NCBI GenBank assembly: GCA_947442105.1
Contig: CANEVH010000007.1
Coordinates: 26,989-90,988, forward strand
Origin: Comamonadaceae bacterium
GTDB lineage: Bacteria; Pseudomonadota; Gammaproteobacteria; Burkholderiales; Burkholderiaceae_C
Direction: 5' to 3'
Length of the DNA: 64,000 nt
Position numbers and translations under genes: made by a program. Below, piece after piece: positions 1 to 8,280 of this stretch. Below the pieces are notes generated by a model. The model was not told where the DNA came from, ran no database searches, and saw only the letters and a program-made list of their open reading frames with translations. Positions within the stretch are counted from its first letter, which is position 1; each line of letters starts with the position of its first letter.

Positions 1-1
1 C

Positions 2-382
2 GCATTAGAGGCAAACGACGTGCGCAGCGAGCGTGCCGACCCGCGCTACGCCAAGCTGCAGCCAGAACAAATCCCCCTGACAGAATGCCTGAAAGACACC
101 GTGGCGCGGGTCATGCCGTTTTGGAACGAGGCGATGGCGCCCGGCCTGCGTGCGGGCAAGCGCATACTGGTTGCGGCGCACGGAAACTCAATCCGCGCGC
201 TGGTGAAATACCTTGACGGAATCTCCGATGAGGCCATCGTTGGCGTCAACATACCCAATGGCATTCCACTGGTATACGAGCTTGACGCCCAGCTCCAACC
301 CCTTGCGCACTACTATCTGGGCGATGCAGAGGCGGCAGAGCGTGCGGCGCACGCCGTGGCGGCGCAGGGCAAAGTTGCGTAA
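2..382 (+). CDS. gpmA: 2,3-bisphosphoglycerate-dependent phosphoglycerate mutase, 3' part
   Basis: This is the C-terminal part, about 126 codons, of cofactor-dependent phosphoglycerate mutase, which interconverts 3- and 2-phosphoglycerate in glycolysis and gluconeogenesis. The reading frame is open to the left edge, so the start lies outside the window. The fragment carries the catalytic histidine motif [16 protein letters not shown] and the family-typical stretch [12 protein letters not shown]. The upstream segment with [10 protein letters not shown] and the helix [15 protein letters not shown] also match GpmA. It is followed on the same strand by ctpA and moeB, a common Burkholderiales order. 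The stop is TAA. Confidence 0.95.
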   Translation, partial: ALEANDVRSERADPRYAKLQPEQIPLTECLKDTVARVMPFWNEAMAPGLRAGKRILVAAHGNSIRALVKYLDGISDEAIVGVNIPNGIPLVYELDAQLQPLAHYYLGDAEAAERAAHAVAAQGKVA

Positions 383-433
383 AGACGCAAGCTGCATCGT
401 CGCGCACCGGTGATTTATCCCTCTTTTCAGATA

Positions 434-477
434 CTCTGCGCAGAGAACAAGCCAGGGTCGAAGTCCCGCGGGGACTT
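434..477 (+). other. Two perfect inverted repeats in the gpmA-ctpA spacer
   Basis: A 12-base palindrome, CTCTGCGCAGAG, lies at 434-445. A hairpin of 7 bp with a 3-base loop (AAGTCCC / GGGACTT) lies at 461-477. No T-run follows the second hairpin, so it is not a textbook intrinsic terminator. It could stabilise the gpmA transcript end, act as a weak terminator, or sit in the ctpA leader. Function is inference; the symmetry is read directly. Confidence 0.4.
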
Positions 478-521
478 GGCCGGTAGGACGGCAACGCTGG
501 CAGCCAATTAACGGAACATAT

Positions 522-1958
522 ATGGGTCAAAAACTGAAAATTGCAGGTTGGGTAGCGATAGGCGCGGTCGCTGGTGCCATGAGCACGGTGTCGCTGCAAA
601 CCGTGGCGCGCAACACCATGGTGCCCTTGCCCTTGGAAGAGCTACAGCAACTCACCACCGTATTCGGTCTGATCAAGAGTGATTATGTAGAGCCGGTGGA
701 CGAGAAAAAACTCATCGCCGACGCGATTTCTGGCATGGTATCCAGCTTGGATCCGCATTCCAATTACTTTGACAAAAAGGCCTTCAAAGAGTTCCGTGAA
801 GGCACGGCGGGAAGATTTGTCGGCGTGGGCATAGAAATCACCCAGGAAGACGGCTTGGTGAAGGTGGTGTCGCCCATTGAGGGCTCGCCCGCGTTTCGGG
901 CCGGCATCAAGACCAATGACCTGATCACCAAGATTGATGACACCGCCGTCAAGGGCCTGAGCCTCAACGAAGCGGTCAAGCGCATGCGTGGTGAGCCCGC
1001 CACCAAAGTGATTCTGACCATCTTTCGCAAGGATGAGAACCGCAGCTTTCCAGTCACCATCATCCGCGAAGAAATCAAGCAGCAATCGGTGCGTGGCAAA
1101 TTGGTCGAGCCAGGATACGGCTGGATTCGGGTAAGCCAGTTCCAGGAGCGCACGGTGGACGATTTTGTCAAAAAGGTCAACGAGATTTACAAGCAAGACC
1201 CCAAGATCAAAGGCTTGGTGCTCGACCTGCGCAACGACCCTGGCGGCTTGCTCAATGCCGCAGTGGCGATTTCCGCTGCCTTTTTGCCAGAGAACGTCAT
1301 CGTGGTGACGACCAACGGGCAAACCTCAGATAGCAAGCAGACCCTGCGTGCCGCAGCGGCTGACTACCAGGGACGCGGTGGGGCTGATCCGCTCAAAAGC
1401 CTGCCGGTAGCGCTGAAAAAAGTGGCGCTGGTCGTGCTGGTCAATGAAGGCTCTGCATCGGCCAGCGAAATTGTGGCCGGCGCTTTGCAGGACCACCAGC
1501 GCGCAACCATCATGGGCAGCCAGACTTTTGGCAAGGGTTCGGTGCAGACCTTCCGCCCCCTAGGCCCCGACACGGGCCTGAAAATCACCACCTCGCGCTA
1601 CTACACGCCCAGCGGCAAGTCGATTCAGGCCAAGGGCATTGTTCCCAACGTCATGGTTGACGACACCGAAGAGGGCAGCCCCTACGCTGCGCTGCGCACT
1701 CGCGAGGCAGACTTAGAGAAGCATTTGGCCAGCGGCCAAGGCGAGGAAAAGAAAGACCCGGCCCACGAAAAAGCGCGTGAGGAAGCGCTCAAACGGCTAG
1801 AGGAAGAATCCCGCAAACCAGTGGCCGAACGCAAGGCACCCGAATTTGGCAGCGACAAAGACTTTCAGCTAGCGCAAGCCATCAAGCAGCTCAAAGGCCT
1901 TCCGGTCATGACCAGCAAGACGCTGGTAGTGCGCAAAGCAGAAGCCAAAGAAGAGTGA
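522..1958 (+). CDS. ctpA: S41 family carboxy-terminal processing peptidase (CtpA)
   Basis: This 478-residue serine protease processes or degrades periplasmic proteins from their C-termini. An N-terminal signal or anchor is visible at about residues 5-30 (IAGWVAIGAVAGAMSTVSL). A PDZ domain follows at about 90-170 and the S41 protease core at about 190-380. The catalytic dyad is visible: Ser313 in NEGSASASEI and Lys338 in GSQTFGKGSV. The C-terminal 90 residues are charged and probably helical. It lies between gpmA and moeB, and moeB starts 7 bases after its stop, so the two are probably co-transcribed. The ATG at 522 is preceded by a weak purine stretch (ACGGAAC). Confidence 0.93.
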   Translation: MGQKLKIAGWVAIGAVAGAMSTVSLQTVARNTMVPLPLEELQQLTTVFGLIKSDYVEPVDEKKLIADAISGMVSSLDPHSNYFDKKAFKEFREGTAGRFVGVGIEITQEDGLVKVVSPIEGSPAFRAGIKTNDLITKIDDTAVKGLSLNEAVKRMRGEPATKVILTIFRKDENRSFPVTIIREEIKQQSVRGKLVEPGYGWIRVSQFQERTVDDFVKKVNEIYKQDPKIKGLVLDLRNDPGGLLNAAVAISAAFLPENVIVVTTNGQTSDSKQTLRAAAADYQGRGGADPLKSLPVALKKVALVVLVNEGSASASEIVAGALQDHQRATIMGSQTFGKGSVQTFRPLGPDTGLKITTSRYYTPSGKSIQAKGIVPNVMVDDTEEGSPYAALRTREADLEKHLASGQGEEKKDPAHEKAREEALKRLEEESRKPVAERKAPEFGSDKDFQLAQAIKQLKGLPVMTSKTLVVRKAEAKEE

Positions 1959-1965
1959 GCGCGCC

Positions 1966-2742
1966 ATGAGCGCGCGCAGTTTGCAAGATGACGAGCTGCT
2001 GCGCTATTCGCGCCACCTGCTGCTAGACGACATCGGTTTCGAGGGCCAAACCCGCTTTTTAAACAGCCACGTTCTGGTGATTGGCGCAGGCGGCCTGGGT
2101 TCTCCCGCAGCCATGTACCTGGCCTGCGCTGGCGTGGGCCAGATCACGCTGGTGGACGATGACGACGTGGACTTGACCAATTTGCAGCGCCAAATTGCCC
2201 ACACCGGCGCCAACGTGGGCACGCCCAAAGTGCAATCGGCCCAGGGCGCGCTGCGGCGCCTCAACCCGCACGTGGAAGTCCATGCGCTCGCCGTGCGCGC
2301 CGACGCGGACTTGCTAGACACCTTGGTGCCCACGGCCGAAGTGGTGCTGGACTGCTGCGACAACTTTGCCACCCGCCAGGCCATCAACGCGGCCTGCGTG
2401 CGCCACGGCACGCCGCTGGTCTCCGGTTCGGCCATTCAAATGGACGGCCAGATTACCGTCTATGACCCGCGCAACGCCGCTTCGCCCTGCTATGCCTGCG
2501 TGTTCCCCCCCACATTGGCCCCCGAGGAGGCGCGCTGCGCAACCATGGGCGTGTTTGCGCCGCTGGTGGGCATCATCGGCGCCATGCAGGCGGCCGAGGC
2601 ACTCAAGCTGGTCGCGCACATAGGGGAGCCGCTGGTGGGCCGCTTGCTCATGCTCGACGGCCGCAGCATGGAGTGGACGCAAATGCGTGTGACGCGCAAA
2701 GCGGACTGCATGGTGTGTGCGCCCACTGCCCTTAGGCCTTAA
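1966..2742 (+). CDS. moeB: Molybdopterin-synthase adenylyltransferase MoeB (ThiF/HesA family)
   Basis: This 258-residue E1-like enzyme adenylates the C-terminal glycine of a small sulfur carrier (MoaD or ThiS) for molybdenum cofactor or thiamine synthesis. The nucleotide-binding motif GAGGLGSPAAMYLA is at about residues 41-54. DDDDVDLTNLQRQ binds ATP/Mg. Two zinc-ligand Cys pairs are seen (CYACVFPP and CMVCAP). There is no C-terminal rhodanese domain, so it is the short MoeB/ThiF form. It starts 7 bases after ctpA ends. MoeB and ThiF cannot be separated by sequence alone; MoeB is the usual call at this locus. Confidence 0.88.
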   Translation: MSARSLQDDELLRYSRHLLLDDIGFEGQTRFLNSHVLVIGAGGLGSPAAMYLACAGVGQITLVDDDDVDLTNLQRQIAHTGANVGTPKVQSAQGALRRLNPHVEVHALAVRADADLLDTLVPTAEVVLDCCDNFATRQAINAACVRHGTPLVSGSAIQMDGQITVYDPRNAASPCYACVFPPTLAPEEARCATMGVFAPLVGIIGAMQAAEALKLVAHIGEPLVGRLLMLDGRSMEWTQMRVTRKADCMVCAPTALRP

Positions 2743-2811
2743 CCCTTAGCCCTTGATCGCACCGCCTGGCCGCTGGCGTTGCCAACGCTTTGCGTCCAAC
2801 GCATCTGAAGC

Positions 2812-2847
2812 GGGGCTGACCAGGGTCTGAAAAAGACCCGAAGCCCC
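2812..2847. terminator. Nested hairpin between convergent moeB and lipoprotein gene
   Basis: An inner stem GGGTCT/AGACCC (2823-2828 and 2834-2839, loop GAAAA) is enclosed by an outer stem GGGGCT/AGCCCC (2812-2817 and 2842-2847). A further 9-base inverted pair, CCCTTAGCC (2743-2751) and GGCTAAGGG (2858-2866), brackets the spacer. No T-run follows, so rho-independent termination is uncertain. Position between converging genes makes a bidirectional transcription-end role likely. Confidence 0.45.
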
Positions 2848-2859
2848 CAACCATTCTGG

Positions 2860-3246
2860 CTAAGGGCTTGGTGACGACGCTGCGGGGGTGGCGGTCACGG
2901 ACGCCGTTTGCGGGCCACCGGGGCCGCCATCAATGCGGGCGTCCATCGCAAAGGAATAGGGCTGTCCATTGGTCAAGCCGGTGACTTCCAGAGGGGAGCT
3001 TACGTTAATAAGCCAGAAGTGCACACCGGGCGGCGACTTGAGGTTGATGGGTGTGGAAGTGGCGGCATACATGAGCCAGTAGTCCACGCCCGCAGTGGCG
3101 GTCCAGGTGACGGTAACCAGTCCGTCGCCCGGTACAACCGCAAAGTCTGAGGGCGGCGGCGCAGAGCTGCCTTTGCCGCCACCGCATGCGACGAGCAAGA
3201 GCAACACAAAGGCGGTGAGGTAAGGGCGCAGGGATTTCAGGATCAT
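2860..3246 (-). CDS. Small fibronectin-type-III-like lipoprotein
   Basis: This 128-residue protein begins with a lipoprotein signal: MILKSLRPYLTAF, then a hydrophobic run and the lipobox LLVAC, then Gly-rich sequence. The start at 3246 is chosen because it puts the signal peptide at the N-terminus; a longer frame reaches 3297. The mature part, with DGLVTVTWTATAGVDYWLM and the later VTGLTNGQPYSFAM, has the pattern of one fibronectin type III domain. It is probably anchored in a membrane facing the periplasm or surface. Binding partner unknown. It converges with moeB and is separate from yebC. Confidence 0.75.
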   Translation of the reverse strand: MILKSLRPYLTAFVLLLLVACGGGKGSSAPPPSDFAVVPGDGLVTVTWTATAGVDYWLMYAATSTPINLKSPPGVHFWLINVSSPLEVTGLTNGQPYSFAMDARIDGGPGGPQTASVTATPAASSPSP

Positions 3247-3360
3247 GGTCAAAATAGGTCTTCTTGGGAGGCTCCGGTCATTATGCAGGAGCCACATGCA
3301 GGTCGAATCTACGGCTTCAATCGACTGGTTCAGTCGGCAGGATGAATGGGCACAAAGCCT

Positions 3361-4074
3361 TCAACCGGCCAAACCTACGTACACGTTTTGCACATCGTCA
3401 TTGGCGTCAATCGCGGCCAAAAACGCTTCTACTTCTTCCAGGTGCTCGGCACTGAGACTGGCGGGGTTCACCGGGTTTTTTGGCTTGTAGCCCAGCTTGG
3501 CCGATTGCACGGTAAACCCATGGGCTGGCAGAGCGCGACTGACCAGGTCCAGGTCGGTTGGATCGGTCAGAAACACGCATACACCCGCCTCGTCCGCCGG
3601 CTCAAAATCTTGGGCGCCGGACTCGATGGCGGCGACTTCAGCATCGGCGCCTTGAGTGGCCGCTTCGGCCTCGATCATGCCCACGTGGGCAAAGTCCCAA
3701 GACACCGAGCCCGAGGTGCCTAGCTGGCCTTTGCGAAACAGCACGCGCATCTCGGGCGCGGTACGGTTCACGTTGTCGGTCAGGCATTCCACCATCACCG
3801 GCACCTGGTGGGGCGCAAAGCCTTCGTAAATCACATGCTCAAAACTCACCGCCTCGCCGGTCAGGCCCGCACCTTTTTTGATGGCACGGTCCAGCGTGTC
3901 CTTAGGCATGGAGATTTTGCGCGCCTGCTCCACCACCAGGCGCAAGCGGGCGTTGGACGCGGGATCGGCGCCATTGCGGGCAGCCAGCATGATGTCTTTG
4001 GCCAGTTTGCCAAAGGCGCGGCCCTTGGCGTTTGCGGCAAGTTCCTTGCCTTTTGCTTTCCATTGCGCGCCCAT
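3361..4074 (-). CDS. yebC: YebC/PmpR family transcriptional regulator
   Basis: This 237-residue cytoplasmic protein matches the YebC/PmpR family along its full length. That family includes DNA-binding regulators and, by recent work, factors that help ribosomes through proline-rich stretches. The start [18 protein letters not shown] is the usual N-terminal signature (other members begin AGHSKW). Central signatures are [13 protein letters not shown] and [18 protein letters not shown]. The length equals the family norm. It is a minus-strand gene about 100 bases downstream of the DUF429 gene and converges with nothing nearby. Confidence 0.93.
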   Translation of the reverse strand: MGAQWKAKGKELAANAKGRAFGKLAKDIMLAARNGADPASNARLRLVVEQARKISMPKDTLDRAIKKGAGLTGEAVSFEHVIYEGFAPHQVPVMVECLTDNVNRTAPEMRVLFRKGQLGTSGSVSWDFAHVGMIEAEAATQGADAEVAAIESGAQDFEPADEAGVCVFLTDPTDLDLVSRALPAHGFTVQSAKLGYKPKNPVNPASLSAEHLEEVEAFLAAIDANDDVQNVYVGLAG

Positions 4075-4173
4075 ACAGCATTCTTTCTTTTGGTGGGGGC
4101 GCCCGCAGGCACCCAGGTTTTCATCTGGAATCGGGACGGGTTATACACCCCACAGCCCCGCACACACCCGCGC

Positions 4174-4992
4174 TCACGCGCCCACAATCCAGCCTTCGAG
4201 CGGGTCCACGGTGGACGGCAGTCCGTACAGGGGGTCGCCGTGCTGGTGGCGCACGTCGGCCCACGCGGCTTGCACCAGGCACAGCACCGCGTCCAGCGCG
4301 TCGCCCGAGGCGTCGGCCACCAGCGCGTCGCGCTGCGCGTGGCTCAGGTGCAGCCGCAGCTGCCAGCGCGACTGGCCCAGCTCCAGGGCGTTGAGCAGGT
4401 CTTTGCGCGCGATCAGGCGTTCTGGCGTTTGCTTGGCGTGGTCGTCGCTTTTGTAGCTGCGCGCGCCCAAGATTTCGCGCGCCAGCATGCCCGGATAGGC
4501 CTCCAGGGCCACGCGCTGCACCTGGGCGGGCGGCGGCTGCAGGCCCGGAAAATAAGCGTTCGCCGCCAAAAGCAGGGGCACGCCTGCGTGCAACATGTAA
4601 GCCACCGGCGGATTGACCCACTTCATGGACGGGCTGGAGCCCGCTGGCACGTCGGTCGCCCGGTGGGCGAACTTGGCCCCCACCGGGCGGGCATTGCAAA
4701 AGGCAGCAAACTGCGCGCGTATCTCAGGCCGTGTGAGGCTTTGGTAATGCGCCATGCAGGCGTGCCAGTCCAAAGGCCAGCCCAGCGTATCTACCAGTTC
4801 ACGCGGCAAGCCAAACGGAAGGTCAAAGGCGCCCAACCAGCGCGGCGCACTGTCCAGCGCCGCCGAAAAATCGGCAAAGCTGCCCACCGCTTGAAGCTGC
4901 GTCAGACGCACGCGCTGGCCGTCGCAGCTGCCCCAGGCCAGCACGATGTGCTTGCGTCGGCTGGGCGCACTGGAAAAGTCGCAGCCCAGCAA
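4174..4992 (-). CDS. DUF429 domain-containing protein
   Basis: This 272-residue protein matches DUF429, a family with a predicted RNase-H-like fold and no settled function. The N-terminus (LGCDFSSAPSRRKHIVLAW) fits the first strand and acidic residue of that fold. The segment EAYPGMLAREILGARSYKSDD is also typical. No ATG is available in frame downstream of the upstream stop; TTG at 4992 is the best start, only 45 bases after the BLUF gene. This suggests a folE-BLUF-DUF429 operon. Its role is unknown. Confidence 0.75.
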   Translation of the reverse strand: MLGCDFSSAPSRRKHIVLAWGSCDGQRVRLTQLQAVGSFADFSAALDSAPRWLGAFDLPFGLPRELVDTLGWPLDWHACMAHYQSLTRPEIRAQFAAFCNARPVGAKFAHRATDVPAGSSPSMKWVNPPVAYMLHAGVPLLLAANAYFPGLQPPPAQVQRVALEAYPGMLAREILGARSYKSDDHAKQTPERLIARKDLLNALELGQSRWQLRLHLSHAQRDALVADASGDALDAVLCLVQAAWADVRHQHGDPLYGLPSTVDPLEGWIVGA

Positions 4993-5037
4993 GAGGCTGC
5001 TGGCGCCCGCATGAGCGCCTTCTGCACAGATGGAAAT

Positions 5038-5460
5038 TTAGGCGCGCCCGATGATGGAGGCGGTGGCCATCAGCTCTTCGAGCAGCGCCAGCGATACTTT
5101 GCCGGAGACGCTGTAGGGGTCTAGCTCGGGCTTTTCGGCGTATTTGAGCAAGATGCTGGCGTTGATTTTGGACATGTTCACCTGGCCCATGGTCCAGCCG
5201 CTGAAGCGGCGCTCGGGAATTTCTTCGTAATGCAACAGCACCACGTCTTTGTGGCGTTTGTCGCGCTGGATGTGGCTGAACAAATCACTCACCGCATTGC
5301 GCCCGCCTTCAATGGCCTGCAAGAAAATGCCGCCGCCGTAGCAGAGGATGCCGGTAATGCCCGAGCTGGGGTTGCCCTGGCGCGACTGCAGCAAAATTTC
5401 TTCAATTGCCGTGGACGCCGGGTCGGTGGCACGGCTGGCATAGAGCAAACGTACAAGCAT
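5038..5460 (-). CDS. BLUF domain blue-light photoreceptor (single-domain)
   Basis: This 140-residue protein consists of a BLUF domain plus a short C-terminal helical tail. BLUF proteins bind FAD and shift hydrogen bonds around a conserved Tyr-Gln pair on blue light. Tyr7 (LLYAS), Asn30 (RQGNPSSGITG) and Gln48 (GIFLQAIEGG) sit where AppA has Tyr21, Asn45 and Gln63. EIPERRFSGWTMG holds the conserved C-terminal Trp/Met region. There is no attached output domain, so it must act through a partner. It starts 2 bases after the folE stop, so it is almost certainly co-transcribed with GTP cyclohydrolase I. Confidence 0.93.
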   Translation of the reverse strand: MLVRLLYASRATDPASTAIEEILLQSRQGNPSSGITGILCYGGGIFLQAIEGGRNAVSDLFSHIQRDKRHKDVVLLHYEEIPERRFSGWTMGQVNMSKINASILLKYAEKPELDPYSVSGKVSLALLEELMATASIIGRA

Positions 5461-5462
5461 AT

Positions 5463-6170
5463 TCAGCCTTTCTTGGGCAGCAGCGCCAGAAACTCACGGC
5501 GCAAATTGGGGTCTTTCAGGAACACCCCGCGCATGACGGAGTTGATCATCTTGCTGTCCATGTCCTTCACACCGCGCCACGACATGCAGTAGTGGCTGGC
5601 TTCCATGACGATGGCCAGGCCGTCGGGTTGGGTTTTTTCCTGAATCAGGTCGGCCAGTTGGACCACCGCTTCTTCTTGAATCTGGGGCCGACCCATCACC
5701 CATTCGGCAAGCCGGGCGTATTTGCTCAAGCCAATCACATTGGTGTGCTCATTGGGCAGCACGCCAATCCAAATCTGCCCAATCACCGGGCAAAAGTGGT
5801 GGCTACAGGCGCTACGCACGGTGATGGGGCCGACGATCATCAGCTCGTTCAAATGCTCGGCATTGGGAAACTCGGTGATCTTGGGCGCATGCTCATAACG
5901 ACCACGAAACACCTCGTTGAGGTACATCTTGGCCACGCGCCGCGCGGTGTTGTCGGTGTTGTGGTCGTTGACGGTATCAATCACCAGGCTGTCGAGCACG
6001 CCTTGCATTTTTGCTTCAACTTCGTCGAGCAAAGAAGCCAGGTCGCCAGGTTCCAAAAAATCGGCGATATTGTCATTGGCATTAAAGCGCTTGCGGGAGG
6101 CCACAATGCGTTCGCGAATTTTTACCGAAACCGGGGTTCCAACGTCGTCGCTGGGTGAAGTCATGGGCAT
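5463..6170 (-). CDS. folE: GTP cyclohydrolase I
   Basis: This 235-residue enzyme converts GTP to 7,8-dihydroneopterin triphosphate, the first step of tetrahydrofolate synthesis and a source of other pterins. Zinc ligands are visible: Cys and His in SACSHHFCPVIG and the later Cys in EASHYCMSWRGVKD. The conserved GRYEHAPKITEFPN segment is also present. The start could be ATG 6170 or ATG 6164; neither has a strong ribosome site. It is the first gene of a probable folE-BLUF-DUF429 operon. The next folate enzyme, nudB, lies about 2 kb upstream on the same strand. Confidence 0.95.
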   Translation of the reverse strand: MPMTSPSDDVGTPVSVKIRERIVASRKRFNANDNIADFLEPGDLASLLDEVEAKMQGVLDSLVIDTVNDHNTDNTARRVAKMYLNEVFRGRYEHAPKITEFPNAEHLNELMIVGPITVRSACSHHFCPVIGQIWIGVLPNEHTNVIGLSKYARLAEWVMGRPQIQEEAVVQLADLIQEKTQPDGLAIVMEASHYCMSWRGVKDMDSKMINSVMRGVFLKDPNLRREFLALLPKKG

Positions 6171-6317
6171 GTTTGTAATGTGTTGAACAAACCATGTTAC
6201 CAGCCTTTAATGCGCTGGAAACGGGCTGGACGCGGGTTGGATGTGCGCTAAAACACAGCTTGCGCACCCCAAGAAACGCGAAAGTGAGCGCAGCGCAAAT
6301 GCGCACGTGCCAGACAC

Positions 6318-7532
6318 CTAGTACCTGCTCCCCGTAATGAACAAAAGCACGCGCATGAACGCCAGCGCCAGCATGTCCAGGCTGCGCTGCCACGGCCCGC
6401 GCTGCGCGTAGCTCGCGGGGTCCACGCGCACCGCCTTGGACTGCAGCGCGTCCAGCAGGCGCTGGCGCAGTTGCTGGGCAAAAGGGCCATCGCGCACCAT
6501 GACGTTGGCCTCGCGCGCCAGCAGCAAGCTCAAGGGGTCCAGATTGGACGAGCCTACCGTGGCCCAGCGCTGGTCCACCACCGCCACCTTGGCATGCAAG
6601 AAGCCGCCGGTGTACTCATAGATTTCCACCCCGGCGTCCAGCAGCGCGCCATACACCGTGCGCGCGCCGTGGTACTGCATAAAGTATTCGTAGCGGCCTT
6701 GCAGCAGCACCCGCACCCGCACGCCGCGCTGGGCGGCATGGGCCAAGGCGTGGCGCAGCTTGCGTCCGGGCACAAAGTAGGCACTGGCAATCAAGACTTC
6801 GCTGCGCGCATCGGCAATCGCCTTGCGGTAAGCCTGCTCTATGCGGCTGCGGTGGCGCAGGTTGTCGCGCAACACCAAGGCGGCCCAGGCACCGTCACCC
6901 GGTACCGGCGGGCCAGCGACGCCGGCCACGGGCGCGAAAGGCAAGGCGGCTTGGGTCAGCAGCTGACCGGCCTGCTTCCAGTGCCGGTGCTCAACCTGGC
7001 GCACCAAATCCAAACGCGCCCAAAACTGCTCCATGGCCTGTTGAACTTCGCCCGCCAGCAAACCCCGTACCTGCACCGCAAAGTCAAAGCGCGGGCTAGG
7101 CAGCGGGCCGTAGTTGGGGTCGGTGAAGTCGTCAAGCACATTGATGCCGCCACAAAATGCCACCACTCCATCGACCACACAGAGCTTGCGGTGCAAGCGC
7201 CGCCACTGCCCCGGCACAAACACGCTCCAATAGCCCACGGGTGAATACCGGTGCCATTGCACGCCGGCCGCGCTAAAGCCTTGGACCCAAGACGGTGGCA
7301 TGGTGGGCGTACCCACGCCGTCCACCACCACATAGACCGCTACGCCGCGCTTCGCCGCCCTCACCAGCGCCTGGGCCAAACGCTCGCCTTGGCTGTCGAA
7401 GTGAAAAATATAGGTTTCCAGCCGCACCTCATAGCGGCTTGCGTCTATCTCTGCAATCACCGATGCGAACAATTCCACAGCGCCTTGCAAGAGGCGCACT
7501 TGCTGGTGGGGATGGAAGCGCATGTGGGCCAT
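6318..7532 (-). CDS. clsB: Phospholipase D family protein, cardiolipin synthase B type
   Basis: This 404-residue protein has two PLD catalytic HKD motifs: HRKLCVVDGVVAFCGG in the N-terminal half and HAKVAVVDQRWATVGSSN in the C-terminal half. It lacks the two N-terminal transmembrane helices of ClsA, as in ClsB. ClsB-type enzymes make cardiolipin from phosphatidylglycerol plus another phospholipid at the inner membrane. A hydrophobic C-terminal segment ends the protein (LALAFMRVLLFIT). It starts 2 bases downstream of the endonuclease-like gene at 7535, a pairing common in this family, so nudB, that gene and clsB form an operon. Confidence 0.88.
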   Translation of the reverse strand: MAHMRFHPHQQVRLLQGAVELFASVIAEIDASRYEVRLETYIFHFDSQGERLAQALVRAAKRGVAVYVVVDGVGTPTMPPSWVQGFSAAGVQWHRYSPVGYWSVFVPGQWRRLHRKLCVVDGVVAFCGGINVLDDFTDPNYGPLPSPRFDFAVQVRGLLAGEVQQAMEQFWARLDLVRQVEHRHWKQAGQLLTQAALPFAPVAGVAGPPVPGDGAWAALVLRDNLRHRSRIEQAYRKAIADARSEVLIASAYFVPGRKLRHALAHAAQRGVRVRVLLQGRYEYFMQYHGARTVYGALLDAGVEIYEYTGGFLHAKVAVVDQRWATVGSSNLDPLSLLLAREANVMVRDGPFAQQLRQRLLDALQSKAVRVDPASYAQRGPWQRSLDMLALAFMRVLLFITGSRY

Positions 7533-7534
7533 GG

Positions 7535-8278
7535 TCAGGCCGCGCGCGGCAACTCAAACTCGGCGATCAGCGGCAAGTGGTCCGACAGGCGGGTCCATGG
7601 GCCACCACGCGGCACCTCCAGCCCGAGCGGGCGCAGGCCGCGGCCATACACGTGGTCCAGCTGCAAAAGCGGCAAACGCGATGGAAAGGTGGCAAAACCC
7701 GGCTGGCGCCAGGCCGACAGGCCCACGCTGCCCAATTCGCGCTCCAGCAAGCCGCCCCATTCGTTAAAGTCCCCGGCCACCAGCACCGGCGCCTGTGGCG
7801 CGATTTCACGGACTATGTAGCGGCACAGTTGCTGCAGTTGGCGCTGGCGGCTGGCGCGCACCAGGCCCAAGTGCACTACCACCACGTGCACGCCTTGCCC
7901 GTGCACCGTCAGCTCCACGTGCAGGAGGCCGCGCTGCTCAAACCGGTGGTCGGACATGTCCTCGTGCTGGTGCGCCAGCACCGGCCAGCGCGAGAGTACG
8001 GCGTTGCCGTGTTCTCCGTGGCGCGTAGTGGCGTTGGTGCGGTAGACGGCGGCGTAGCCCTCGGGCGCCAAAAAGTCAGCTTGCGGCTGCACTGGCCAGT
8101 GGGCAAAAAACTTTTCCTCGCGCCGGTGCAGCTTGCGCACCTCTTGCAGGCAGACCACGTCGGCGTCGAAACGGGCGATGGCGTGGCCCAGGTTGTGGAT
8201 CTCCAGGCTGCGGCCCGGGCCCATGCCGCGCACGCCCTTGTGGATGTTGTAGGTCACGACCTTGAGCGTTTGGGCCAT
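7535..8278 (-). CDS. Endonuclease/exonuclease/phosphatase family protein
   Basis: This 247-residue protein has the DNase-I-like metal-dependent fold. Visible motifs are VVTYNIHKG at the N-terminus, CLQEVRKL (catalytic Glu), VVVHLGL, VLVAGDFNEW and the terminal RLSDHLPLIAEF with the Asp-His pair. Start ATG 8278 is chosen because it places MAQTLKVVTYNIHKG at the N-terminus; a longer frame reaches 8377 but overlaps nudB. nudB ends 2 bases upstream and clsB starts 2 bases downstream. Substrate is unknown; the tight link to clsB suggests a role in membrane phospholipid metabolism, which is inference. Confidence 0.85.
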   Translation of the reverse strand: MAQTLKVVTYNIHKGVRGMGPGRSLEIHNLGHAIARFDADVVCLQEVRKLHRREEKFFAHWPVQPQADFLAPEGYAAVYRTNATTRHGEHGNAVLSRWPVLAHQHEDMSDHRFEQRGLLHVELTVHGQGVHVVVVHLGLVRASRQRQLQQLCRYIVREIAPQAPVLVAGDFNEWGGLLERELGSVGLSAWRQPGFATFPSRLPLLQLDHVYGRGLRPLGLEVPRGGPWTRLSDHLPLIAEFELPRAA

Positions 8279-8280
8279 GT

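Noticed and set aside
3808..5124. 438-codon plus-strand frame
   Set aside because: Lies antisense to yebC, the DUF429 gene and the BLUF gene, all of which have clear family motifs; product is a shadow rich in Arg, Gln and His.
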